Positions 24,471 through 33,206 of a stretch of 64,000 bases of DNA are shown in pieces. How positions within the stretch are numbered: the first letter of the stretch is position 1; every line of letters begins with the position of its first letter. The notes beneath the pieces were generated by a model. The model was not told where the DNA came from, ran no database searches, and saw nothing but the letters and a program-made list of their open reading frames with translations. Location: positions 372,001 to 436,000 of the forward strand of contig NZ_JBEXAE010000003.1 of the NCBI RefSeq assembly GCF_040566695.1, read 5' to 3'. Source of the stretch: Sediminicola arcticus. GTDB taxonomy: Bacteria > Bacteroidota > Bacteroidia > Flavobacteriales > Flavobacteriaceae. Made by a program: the position numbers and the translations under genes.

Positions 24471-26634
24471 CATTCAACAAAAAACACTACAAGATTTAGA
24501 ATTTTTTACCGTTTTAGACCAGCTATCTTTACGCTGCAATACAGAGTTAGGTAAGGAAAAAATTTTGACGGTTGTTCCTTTAAATAGCAAGGAAAGTATT
24601 TTAAATAGTTTGGGACAGACCTCCGAATATTTGTCTTCTTATACAAATGACAATAGGGTTCCCAACCACGGTTTCGATGCTATACACCAAGAATTGAAAC
24701 TCTTGAAAATTGAGAATACTAGTCTTGAAATCACTGGTTTCCGAAAAATTGGGAATATCTGCATTACAGTTACTACCCATCTAAAATTCTTTAAAAAATT
24801 TAAAGATTACTATCCATTATTGTATGGGGCTTCAGACACTATTGAGCTAAATTCGGAAATACCTACCCAAATCGACATGGTCATTGACCGTTTTGGAGAA
24901 ATAAAGGACAATGCCTCAGATGATCTAAGGACCATTAGACAAGAAATTAATTTTGTCAAAGGAAAAATAAATCAAAGTTTCGGTTCTGCCTTAAATACGT
25001 ATAATGCCTCTGAATTTTTAGATGAAATACGGGAATCCGTTGTAGAAAATCGAAGGGTTCTCGCCGTAAAAGCCATGTACCGTAAGAAGGTGAAAGGGGC
25101 AGTAATGGGCTCCTCAAAAACTGGAAGTATTGTTTACATAGAACCAGAGGCTACTTTAAAATATAGTAGGGAACTTAACAATCTAGAATTTGATGAAACT
25201 GAGGAAATAAAAAAAATCTTAAAATATTTAACGGATCATATCAGAACTTATGCTCCCTTACTACGCATTTACCAAGAGTATTTAACCGATATGGACATTA
25301 CGGCTTCCAAGGCTAAATATGCCATGGAAATGAATGCTGTAATGCCTGAAATTAGTACAGATAAAAAAATGTACCTAAGGGATGCCTTTCATCCGTTATT
25401 GTATTTGAGCAATAAGCGAAAGAACGAGAAGACGTATCCACAAACCATTTCACTTTATCCTGAAAATAGGATTATTGTAATCTCGGGACCCAATGCCGGG
25501 GGGAAAAGCATCACCTTAAAAACTATTGGCTTACTTCAGCTAATGGTACAAAGCGGAATGCTCATTCCGGTTCACGAGCGGAGTACCATATGTCTATTCG
25601 ATAAAATATTGACAGATATTGGGGATAATCAATCCATTGAGAATCATTTGAGTACTTATAGTTACCGTCTTAAAAACATGAACAGCTTCTTGAGAAAATG
25701 TAACGAAAGCACTCTATTTTTAATTGACGAATTTGGAACAGGAAGTGATCCAGAATTGGGCGGAGCACTTGCTGAAACCTTCTTAGAAGTATTTTACGAA
25801 CGCGGAGCCTATGGGGTAATTACCACCCATTATTCCAACCTTAAAATGTTGGCCAACGAACTCCCAGAAATGACCAATGCCAACATGTTGTTCGATTCCA
25901 GTACTCTAGAGCCTACCTACCAATTAGTTTTGGGGCAGGCGGGAAGTTCCTTCACCTTTGAGGTGGCACAAAAAAATGGCATTCCTTACAGCTTAATCAA
26001 CAGGTCTAAGAAGAAAATAGAACGTGGAAAGGTTCGTTTTGATGCCACCATTGCTAAACTTCAAAAAGAAAGAAGCAAAATGGAAAAAACGGGCAGCCAA
26101 TTAAAGGAAGAGGAATCAAAAGCAAGAGAAGAAGCTAAACGTTTGGAGGACCTTAATTCCAAGATAAAAACCAAGTTAGAAAATTATCAGGAGCTTTATG
26201 ATCACAACCAAAGGATGATTTATTTGGGAAACAAACTCAATGATGCCGCAGGGAAATATTTTCAGGATAAAAAGAAAAGGCCCTTGGTCTCAGAGTTGTT
26301 ACGTATAGTGGAAACTGAAAATAGCAAGCGTAAAAAGAAGAGCGTAAAGGAGGTTAAAAAGGAAAAAGAGAAGAAGGTTGAAGTGGCTCAAGAACTTGAG
26401 CAAAAAATTGTTCAGGTAAGGGAAGAGAAAAAGAAAGAAAAAATTAAGGCTGTTGTAAAAGAAAAAAACAAACCAAGACCTATATTCAATATTGGTGACC
26501 GAGTTCGTTTACAAGATGGGAAGGCCGTTGGCAGTATCCATAGCCTTGAAAAAAATAAGGCTGTGGTCAATTATGGGGTTTTTACTACCAATGTAAGTGT
26601 AGAACAGCTGGAATTAGTGGAGGCAAAAAGATAA
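24463..26634 (+). CDS. mutS2: MutS2 family ATPase without a Smr domain
   Basis: 723 aa. MutS core/clamp helices (1-320), Walker A ISGPNAGGKS at about 342-349, Walker B TLFLIDEFGTGSDPELGG at about 416, then TTHYSNLK. A long charged coiled coil (about 520-665; KKEKEKKVEVAQE) follows, then a KOW-like segment (IGDRVRLQDGKAVGSI). Family MutS2 proteins usually end in a Smr nuclease domain with a DLRG-type motif; here the protein stops at VEAKR with none. MutS2 is linked to suppression of recombination and, in Bacillus, to rescue of collided ribosomes. The missing Smr domain implies binding/ATPase action only. Confidence 0.88.
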   Translation: MDNIQQKTLQDLEFFTVLDQLSLRCNTELGKEKILTVVPLNSKESILNSLGQTSEYLSSYTNDNRVPNHGFDAIHQELKLLKIENTSLEITGFRKIGNICITVTTHLKFFKKFKDYYPLLYGASDTIELNSEIPTQIDMVIDRFGEIKDNASDDLRTIRQEINFVKGKINQSFGSALNTYNASEFLDEIRESVVENRRVLAVKAMYRKKVKGAVMGSSKTGSIVYIEPEATLKYSRELNNLEFDETEEIKKILKYLTDHIRTYAPLLRIYQEYLTDMDITASKAKYAMEMNAVMPEISTDKKMYLRDAFHPLLYLSNKRKNEKTYPQTISLYPENRIIVISGPNAGGKSITLKTIGLLQLMVQSGMLIPVHERSTICLFDKILTDIGDNQSIENHLSTYSYRLKNMNSFLRKCNESTLFLIDEFGTGSDPELGGALAETFLEVFYERGAYGVITTHYSNLKMLANELPEMTNANMLFDSSTLEPTYQLVLGQAGSSFTFEVAQKNGIPYSLINRSKKKIERGKVRFDATIAKLQKERSKMEKTGSQLKEEESKAREEAKRLEDLNSKIKTKLENYQELYDHNQRMIYLGNKLNDAAGKYFQDKKKRPLVSELLRIVETENSKRKKKSVKEVKKEKEKKVEVAQELEQKIVQVREEKKKEKIKAVVKEKNKPRPIFNIGDRVRLQDGKAVGSIHSLEKNKAVVNYGVFTTNVSVEQLELVEAKR

Positions 26635-26637
26635 CCT

Positions 26638-27045
26638 ATGGAAGAAACTAAAAAAATTATTCTTTTTGATGGGGTTTGTAATCTCTGCAATGGAGCCATT
26701 CAATTTATTATAAAACAGGATAAAAGTGACAACTTTAGATATGCCCCGCTCCAAAGTAATATTGGAAGGAAATTTCTTCAAGAACGTAATATAGATAACG
26801 CAATAATAGATAGTATCATACTCATAGAGCCAGGTGTAGCATATTACACCAAATCAGCTGCCGCTTTAAAGATTGGTCAGGATTTTGGTGGTGCTTGGAA
26901 ACTATTACAGATTTTAGAATGGATTCCTGAATCTATTAGCAATTTCATTTATGACCTTATTGCAAAAAATAGGTATAATTGGTTTGGAAAAAAAGAGGCT
27001 TGTATGATTCCCACCCCTGAACTAAAAGCTAAATTTTTAGAATAA
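26638..27045 (+). CDS. DCC1-like thiol-disulfide oxidoreductase family protein (DUF393)
   Basis: 135 aa with the family's N-terminal DGVCNLCNG motif (C14, C17) and the helix AIQFIIKQDK, followed by YAPLQSNIG and a hydrophobic middle (ALKIGQDFGGAWKLLQIL). Thioredoxin-like fold, probably redox-active, partner unknown. It starts 3 bp after the mutS2 stop, so it is in the same transcript. Length and motif are standard for the family. Confidence 0.85.
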   Translation: MEETKKIILFDGVCNLCNGAIQFIIKQDKSDNFRYAPLQSNIGRKFLQERNIDNAIIDSIILIEPGVAYYTKSAAALKIGQDFGGAWKLLQILEWIPESISNFIYDLIAKNRYNWFGKKEACMIPTPELKAKFLE

Positions 27046-27074
27046 GAAGTTTTAAGTCTGAAGATTAGCAGATT

Positions 27075-28244
27075 CTATTTTAAATTATTCAGAATAAAAT
27101 CCAGTGTTTTATTGGTATTTCTATTCTCCAAAAAAGCAACATTTTTATGAGTGATGTTTTGGGCAAGTCCCTGATCGAACAGATGCTGAATTCCTTGTTC
27201 GTATTCCATGTTCACCTTGCCTGTCAATAAGGGATCCATTGTAACTCCCTTTTTATAACGCTTATATATTTTACGTAGGCCACTTAAATACAAACGGTCC
27301 TTGGTAAATCCACCTCCCCTGTGTGCCCGCATGGTAATGGTAAAAGCATCGTTCTTATTTAATTTATATTGGTTATGAATCATATCAAAGGTATCTGAAA
27401 AGCTAGAACCTTTTATTAAACTATCAGATGCCAATACCCTGTAAGACAATTCTTTAAGTCTTTTTAAAGTTAAGGCCCCACTCATGTATTCACTGAAGAC
27501 GGCAAGTCCTTCTTGCGTTTCCACATTTTTGGGAAATCCGTTAGAAAAAATCTTAAGGGGCTGATCCATTCCATTGAAGGTGGTGACCAAATGAACCCCA
27601 ATTTCGTGATTAGCCAAGGTCAATAATTTATTCTTAGAAAATTTAGCATTTTTTTTGATGACCAAGGACTGAGTGCTATTGCTCACCATGGCATCAGCGG
27701 CAAGACTAGTAGATAATCTTATATTTAAAGGAAAGTCATATTGCTCTACAAACTTCTCAAAATATGTCTTTGCCTCCTCTGCCGAGTACACCTTTTCCAT
27801 TTCAATGGGAATAGGTTCATCTTCAAAATGAAGGATATATCTAGCATTCTGAACATCTTTCTCCGTAGGGGTGCCAAATACCCTCAAAGAATTATAGTAG
27901 AACTTCTTACCTTCACCAATGGTCTCTATACATTGGATCATATTGGAATAGTAATAGATTATTTCTTGGTACATCTCCCTGATCTCTTCATCTTCAATAC
28001 GCTCCAAACGTTGGGAATAGAACAACCGATGCAGCTTGTAGGGATCAAACTTTATCTTAGAATACTTAAAAAGAGGATCTTCGGTATATTTAGAGGCAAA
28101 AAAACGCTGTTTCTCCTTTTCAATATTCAAAGGATTTAGATAACTGAGCAGTTCTATCTTTTTTACCAAACGGTCTAAATTGATATCTATCTCAAATAAA
28201 TCGGCATACATATGTTCAATATCTACCAAGGCACTATTCTTCAT
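27075..28244 (-). CDS. QEGLA-motif (DUF1704) putative metallopeptidase
   Basis: 389 aa. An HExxxH zinc motif at H213-H218 (NHEIGVHLV) and the name-giving QEGLAVF at 244-250, with the downstream Glu likely the third zinc ligand, then MRAHRGGGFTKD. The family is annotated as flavohaemoglobin-expression-modulating, but its metazoan relatives (MATCAP, KIAA0895L) are tubulin tyrosine carboxypeptidases with the same HExxxH, so a carboxypeptidase is the best structural guess. Cytosolic. Convergent with the DCC gene. Bacterial substrate unknown. Confidence 0.82.
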   Translation of the reverse strand: MKNSALVDIEHMYADLFEIDINLDRLVKKIELLSYLNPLNIEKEKQRFFASKYTEDPLFKYSKIKFDPYKLHRLFYSQRLERIEDEEIREMYQEIIYYYSNMIQCIETIGEGKKFYYNSLRVFGTPTEKDVQNARYILHFEDEPIPIEMEKVYSAEEAKTYFEKFVEQYDFPLNIRLSTSLAADAMVSNSTQSLVIKKNAKFSKNKLLTLANHEIGVHLVTTFNGMDQPLKIFSNGFPKNVETQEGLAVFSEYMSGALTLKRLKELSYRVLASDSLIKGSSFSDTFDMIHNQYKLNKNDAFTITMRAHRGGGFTKDRLYLSGLRKIYKRYKKGVTMDPLLTGKVNMEYEQGIQHLFDQGLAQNITHKNVAFLENRNTNKTLDFILNNLK

Positions 28245-28301
28245 AAGCTACATTTACATCAACAAATTTGGTCGCAATTTAGTCATTTGAGGACCAATGG
28301 G

Positions 28302-29609
28302 CTAGACGTATATCCTTTTTGCTTTCTTGAAATCGATCTTACCAACAGATTTGGCTACAATTATACTTACCATGGCATCTCCAGTAACGTTGATTACCGT
28401 TCTACACATATCTAAGGGTCGATCTACAGCAAATATAAGCGCTAAACCAATAGCCAATTTATCGGAAGGAAAACCTATGGATTCCAAAACAATAACCAAC
28501 ATCACCATTCCAGCTCCAGGTACAGCTGCGGAACCAATAGAAGCTAGCAAAGCCGTTAGCACAATCATAAGCTGATCTGTAAGTTCTAAATGAAATCCAA
28601 GGGCTTGAGAGATAAAAACCGCCGCAACTCCTTGATATAAGCTGGTGCCGTCCATATTGACCGTTGCTCCTACGGGAAGCACAAAGCTAGATACTTCTTT
28701 ATCCACACCAATTTCCTCTTCTACTATCTTCATGTTCACTGGCAATACAGCAGCGCTGCTGCTGGTTGAAAATGCCAAAAGTTGAGCCGGACTCATTTTT
28801 TTTAGAAACCAGAGGGGATTGATCCTAGTTGTTAGTAATATTACTACGCAATAAAAAACAATCATAATCATAAGGCCCAAAACTACCACGCCAGCGTATT
28901 TTAATAGGGCATATAAAAGATCTGGATCGCCGGAGCTGACCACCACATTGGCCAACAGAGCAAAAACAGCGATTGGAGCTGTAAGCATAATTAGATCCAC
29001 CATTTTTAAAACGGCATCATTTAGGGAATCAAAAAGACTTTTTAAAGGTTTAGCCCGTTCTTCCCCTATTAAAAGCAAGGAGATCCCTAAAAAAACCGTA
29101 AAAAATATCACCTGAAGCATGAGTTTATTATTACTCATGGCCGAAAAAATATTATCAGGAACCATATCTACCAAAAACTGTAAGGGCCCAGTTTCTTTCT
29201 GTAAAGACGCCTCTTCTATTTTCGCTTGGAGACCACTATTGTTCGCATAGGTAGAGGTAAGCCTTTCAATGGTTTCACTAGAGATACCATTTCCAGGTTT
29301 AAAAATATTCACCAAAACCAAACCAATAGTTATTGCCATAACAGTGGTCAAAATAAAAATGACCATAGTTCGTAGTCCAATATTCCTGAATTTGGAAATA
29401 TCCTTTAAGTCTGAAATCCCTTTTATTAAGGATGCCAAAATTAAAGGGACCGCAATAAGCTTCAATAAATTAATAAATATCACTCCAAGTGGGTTGATCC
29501 AGTTTTCGACAAACCACTTGCCTCCGGATACTTGTAGCATTAAAAATCCAAATAGCAACCCTATCAACATTCCGATTAGGATTTGCCAATGCAAAGCAAC
29601 TTTTTTCAT
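28302..29609 (-). CDS. Dicarboxylate/amino acid:cation symporter (DAACS family), copy 2
   Basis: 435 aa, eight transmembrane helices plus re-entrant hairpins. The Ser-rich hairpin tip STSSSAA is at 281-287 and the NMDGT cation motif at 318-322; both are intact, so it should be an active Na+ or H+ coupled uptake system for glutamate, aspartate or C4-dicarboxylates (GltP/DctA family). It is the second of two tandem paralogues. The inverted repeat at 29677-29703 lies downstream of neither this nor the other copy's start, so the two may be separate transcripts. Confidence 0.9.
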   Translation of the reverse strand: MKKVALHWQILIGMLIGLLFGFLMLQVSGGKWFVENWINPLGVIFINLLKLIAVPLILASLIKGISDLKDISKFRNIGLRTMVIFILTTVMAITIGLVLVNIFKPGNGISSETIERLTSTYANNSGLQAKIEEASLQKETGPLQFLVDMVPDNIFSAMSNNKLMLQVIFFTVFLGISLLLIGEERAKPLKSLFDSLNDAVLKMVDLIMLTAPIAVFALLANVVVSSGDPDLLYALLKYAGVVVLGLMIMIVFYCVVILLTTRINPLWFLKKMSPAQLLAFSTSSSAAVLPVNMKIVEEEIGVDKEVSSFVLPVGATVNMDGTSLYQGVAAVFISQALGFHLELTDQLMIVLTALLASIGSAAVPGAGMVMLVIVLESIGFPSDKLAIGLALIFAVDRPLDMCRTVINVTGDAMVSIIVAKSVGKIDFKKAKRIYV

Positions 29610-29676
29610 AATTTCAAATAAGAACGCGCTAATGTATTAGAACTAACGATTGAAATTACAAAGGCATATGAAAATA

Positions 29677-29703
29677 TTTTAGGGCCCTAATTAGGCCCTA
29701 AAA
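29677..29703. terminator. Inverted repeat, probable terminator between the tandem symporters
   Basis: TTTTAGGGCC, 7-nt loop, GGCCCTAAAA: 10-bp perfect stem just after the stop of the upstream copy (29730-31046, minus). The T tract is short, so confidence is moderate. Confidence 0.55.
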
Positions 29704-29729
29704 CTATACATCCAAAGATCTACTAAAAT

Positions 29730-31046
29730 CTAAATTATTTTCTTTCCCTTCTTGTAATTATCATCCCAATCCTTCACCTTAGGCTCTCCCAATTTACCCA
29801 CAGATTTAGCTACTACCATGGAAACGGTTGCATCTCCGGTTACATTAACTACAGTCCTGCACATATCTAAGGGACGATCTACAGCAAAAATTAGAGCAAG
29901 ACCGGCTTCAGGAATACCAGCTTGTGCTAGTACAATCACCAACATTACCATTCCAGCACCTGGCACAGCAGCACTCCCAATAGATGCCAAAGTTGCCGTA
30001 ACAATAATTCCCAATTGGGCAGATAAACTAAGATCCATACCAAAGGCCTGAGCTATAAAAACAGCTGCCACTGCTTGATACAGACTAGTACCATCCATAT
30101 TAATGGTTGCTCCTATAGGCAAGACAAAGCTGGTGACTTCTTCCTCTACCCCCAAATGCTCTTCTACGCGCTCCATAGTAACAGGAAGCGTTGCAGCACT
30201 AGAACTTGTTGAAAATGCCAATAATTGGGCAGGCGAGATAGCTTTTAAAAAGAATGCTGGTGTTGTTTTAGTAACGATCCAAACAATTAATAAATAGACA
30301 CATATCATTAAAGTCAAGCCAATCAAAACGGACAAAGCATACCAACCCAACGCCTTGAATAAATCCAAACTTGGAGACTCTACCACTAAAGCAGCCAAAA
30401 GGGCAAATACCCCAAATGGTGCAGCCAGCATAATCAAATCGATCAACTTGAGAATCACTTCATTGAAACCATCAAAAAATTTCTTTACTGGGGATGCTTG
30501 TTCTTCTGGTATTAGGATAAGTCCTACCCCGAACAGGATGGCAAAAAATATCACCTGGAGCATATTGCCATTGTCACTGGCCGCTTGGAAAATATTCTCG
30601 GGCACCAAATCTTCCAGCGCCTTTAATGGTCCGGCATCTCTTTGCTTAGCTGCCTCCGCTATTTTAGTATCTGCATCACCTTTATAATTTTCAACAAGTT
30701 CATTTCTTGTTTCTTCGGATATGGAAGAACCTGGTTTAATTATGTTCACAACCCCAAGTCCAATGGTAACTGCCATTACAGTGGTTAGGACATAAATTCC
30801 TATGGTCCTACCCCCCATTTTTGATAATTTGGAAATATCCTTTAAATCGGAGACCCCTTTAATTAGGGAGCCTAAGATTAGCGGAACTGCAATTAATTTT
30901 AAGGAGTTGATAAATATATTACCGAATGGCTTTATCCAATCCGAAACAAATTTTGGTCCCCATTCTAATTTAACCATTAAAAAGGCAAATACTACCCCTA
31001 AAAACATTCCAATAAGAATTCGCCAATGCAATTCCAGCTTCCTCAT
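29730..31046 (-). CDS. Dicarboxylate/amino acid:cation symporter (DAACS family), copy 1
   Basis: 438 aa, closely similar to the next gene along its length (shared LKLIAVPLIL, STSSSAA at 279-285, NMDGT at 316-320, AVDRPLDMCRT near the end). Motifs for substrate and Na+/H+ binding are complete. The copies differ most in the periplasmic loop at about 105-145, suggesting different specificity or affinity. Tandem duplication is the likely origin. The C-terminus is Lys-rich (NYKKGKKII). Confidence 0.9.
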   Translation of the reverse strand: MRKLELHWRILIGMFLGVVFAFLMVKLEWGPKFVSDWIKPFGNIFINSLKLIAVPLILGSLIKGVSDLKDISKLSKMGGRTIGIYVLTTVMAVTIGLGVVNIIKPGSSISEETRNELVENYKGDADTKIAEAAKQRDAGPLKALEDLVPENIFQAASDNGNMLQVIFFAILFGVGLILIPEEQASPVKKFFDGFNEVILKLIDLIMLAAPFGVFALLAALVVESPSLDLFKALGWYALSVLIGLTLMICVYLLIVWIVTKTTPAFFLKAISPAQLLAFSTSSSAATLPVTMERVEEHLGVEEEVTSFVLPIGATINMDGTSLYQAVAAVFIAQAFGMDLSLSAQLGIIVTATLASIGSAAVPGAGMVMLVIVLAQAGIPEAGLALIFAVDRPLDMCRTVVNVTGDATVSMVVAKSVGKLGEPKVKDWDDNYKKGKKII

Positions 31047-31107
31047 AAATTTTAAACTTAGGGGAGTAAGATACTATTTTGTTCCTAAAAGCCGAAAAAA
31101 AGGAAAA

Positions 31108-32172
31108 TTATAATTTGATGGTCCTGTTTAATAAAGTGTAATCTGCCAAAACCAAAGCGGTCATGGCCTCCACTATAGGTACGGCCCTTGGAACAACACA
31201 GGGGTCATGACGACCTTTGCCTTGGGTGGCTACCATGTTACCTTCCTTATCAATGGTCTCATAGCCTTGGATCACCGTTGCCACTGGCTTAAAGGCAATA
31301 TTGAAATAAATATCCATGCCATTGCTAATTCCGCCCTGAACACCTCCACTATGATTTGTTTTGGTAGTTCCATCTGGATTGAATTGATCATTATGAGCAC
31401 TACCCTTCATTTTTACACCTTCAAAACCACTTCCATATTCAAATCCTTTTACAGCATTTATGGAGAGCATTGCCTTGCCTAGTTCGGCATGGAGCTTATC
31501 AAAGGCCGGTTCCCCCAAACCAATAGGTACATTTTGTACCACACAGGTTATAATGCCTCCTATCGTATCCCCTTCCTTTCTAATTTCCTTGATGTAGTTT
31601 TCCATTTTCAAAGCCATTTCAGGATCGGGACAGCGTACAGCATTGGACTCAATAAGTGAAAAATCTAAATCCTTATAACTAGTAGTCAGAGAAAGGTTCC
31701 CAACTTGGGAAACATAGGCGTTTATTTTAATGTCTTTAAGAAATTGTTTCGCTATGGCACCAGCTACTACCCTACTGGCAGTTTCCCTTGCAGAGCTCCT
31801 GCCACCACCTCTATAGTCCCTAAATCCATATTTTTGGTCGTAAACATAATCTGCATGGGAGGGCCTATATGAATCCTTAATGTGGGAATAGTCATGGGAT
31901 TTTTGATTGGTATTATGAATGGCAAAACCTATAGGTGTACCCGTTGTTTTTCCTTCGAATATTCCAGAATAAAATTCCACGGAATCTGGTTCCTTCCGTT
32001 GGGTAACGATAGCAGACTGTCCAGGTTTACGCCTATCCAAATCAGACTGTATAGCCTCTAAGTCCAAATTGATTCCTGCTGGACATCCATCCAAAACGCC
32101 ACCAATGGCAACGCCGTGCGATTCACCAAAGGTCATTACTTTAAAAAGGGTTCCGAATGTGTTGCCTGCCAT
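31108..32172 (-). CDS. aroC: Chorismate synthase
   Basis: 354 aa, standard length. N-terminal MAGNTFGTLFKVMTFGESHG, then RRKPGQSAIVTQRKEPD, the FMN/substrate region GGGRSSARETASR and C-terminal GRHDPCVVPRAVPIVEAM are all signatures of AroC. It converts EPSP to chorismate with reduced FMN, the last shikimate step. A promoter lies just upstream (minus TTG at 32217-32215, N18, TACCTTTG at 32196-32189). No other aro genes are nearby. Confidence 0.97.
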   Translation of the reverse strand: MAGNTFGTLFKVMTFGESHGVAIGGVLDGCPAGINLDLEAIQSDLDRRKPGQSAIVTQRKEPDSVEFYSGIFEGKTTGTPIGFAIHNTNQKSHDYSHIKDSYRPSHADYVYDQKYGFRDYRGGGRSSARETASRVVAGAIAKQFLKDIKINAYVSQVGNLSLTTSYKDLDFSLIESNAVRCPDPEMALKMENYIKEIRKEGDTIGGIITCVVQNVPIGLGEPAFDKLHAELGKAMLSINAVKGFEYGSGFEGVKMKGSAHNDQFNPDGTTKTNHSGGVQGGISNGMDIYFNIAFKPVATVIQGYETIDKEGNMVATQGKGRHDPCVVPRAVPIVEAMTALVLADYTLLNRTIKL

Positions 32173-32188
32173 GTGCCTATGTTTCTCT

Positions 32189-32217
32189 CAAAGGTAAATC
32201 TTAAATCAGAAATACAA
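32189..32217 (-). promoter_or_regulatory. Probable aroC promoter
   Basis: On the minus strand, TTG (32217-32215), an 18-nt spacer and TACCTTTG (32196-32189). The spacer is slightly short. Start codon at 32172. Confidence 0.45.
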
Positions 32218-32358
32218 AAATGAAGTAGGACCTTAATCTCCATAATTGCCTCAATTAACACGAATTAAACTAAACTTAACGTTAGGCATAACAATTGTTG
32301 ACCTCTTGGTAATTTTAAGTTTATACTAAAAGGTTTTTTTTGTGTAAAATTTCAACTA

Positions 32359-33198
32359 GTGAAAAAAAGAAAAATAGAAGTTTCTGTAATATCTGATGTT
32401 CATCTTGGAACCTATGGTAGTCATGCAGATGAACTTATAGCTTATTTAAACAGCATCCAACCAAAGATTTTAATTTTGAACGGGGATATTATCGATATTT
32501 GGCAATTTAGCAAACGGTATTTTCCAACCTCTCACTTAAAGGTATTGAAAAAGATCTTAGGCATGGCGGCCAATGGTGTGGAAGTATATTACATTACTGG
32601 AAACCATGACGAGATGCTACGGAAATTTGCAGAAACCACTTTGGGAAACATTCATATTGTCAATAAATTGGCATTGGAACTCGACGGAAAAAAGGCTTGG
32701 TTTTTTCATGGTGATGTTTTTGATGTTTCCATTCAAAAGGCCAAATGGCTTGCTAAATTGGGAGGCTATGGCTATAGTTTACTTATTCTCTTGAACAATG
32801 GGATCAATTGGGTAAATACCAAGATGAAGAAGGAAAAATTCTCCCTTTCTAAAAAGATTAAAAACAATGTAAAAGGAGCCATAAAATTTATAAGCGACTT
32901 TGAAAAAACCGCTGCAGAACTAGCTATAGATAATGAATTTGACTACGTAGTGTGCGGACATATACATCAACCGAAAAAAACATATTTTGAAAACAAAAAA
33001 GGAAACTGTATTTATCTAAATTCAGGAGATTGGGTGGAAAATTTAACGGCTTTGGAATACAACTTTAAAAGATGGAAAATCTATCATTACAAGCATGATA
33101 AATTATCACCATTTTTTGCAGATGAAGACATAAAAAAAATGAACCTTCAAGAATTAATATCCTCTGCAATACAAAAAACCAATCCACCATCGGCATAA
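32359..33198 (+). CDS. UDP-2,3-diacylglucosamine diphosphatase-like metallophosphoesterase (LpxH type)
   Basis: 279 aa from a GTG start. Calcineurin-like metal motifs in order: SDVHLG (14-19), NGDIIDIW, TGNHDE, HGDVFD and CGHIHQP. This matches the LpxH-like group, which hydrolyses UDP-2,3-diacylglucosamine to lipid X in lipid A synthesis; the C-terminal WKIYHYKHDK part fits Bacteroidota homologues. It acts at the inner membrane's cytoplasmic face. An LpxL-like acyltransferase is encoded 5.5 kb away. Related phosphoesterases with other substrates cannot be excluded. Confidence 0.78.
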   Translation: MKKRKIEVSVISDVHLGTYGSHADELIAYLNSIQPKILILNGDIIDIWQFSKRYFPTSHLKVLKKILGMAANGVEVYYITGNHDEMLRKFAETTLGNIHIVNKLALELDGKKAWFFHGDVFDVSIQKAKWLAKLGGYGYSLLILLNNGINWVNTKMKKEKFSLSKKIKNNVKGAIKFISDFEKTAAELAIDNEFDYVVCGHIHQPKKTYFENKKGNCIYLNSGDWVENLTALEYNFKRWKIYHYKHDKLSPFFADEDIKKMNLQELISSAIQKTNPPSA

Positions 33199-33206
33199 AA
33201 AGTAAT

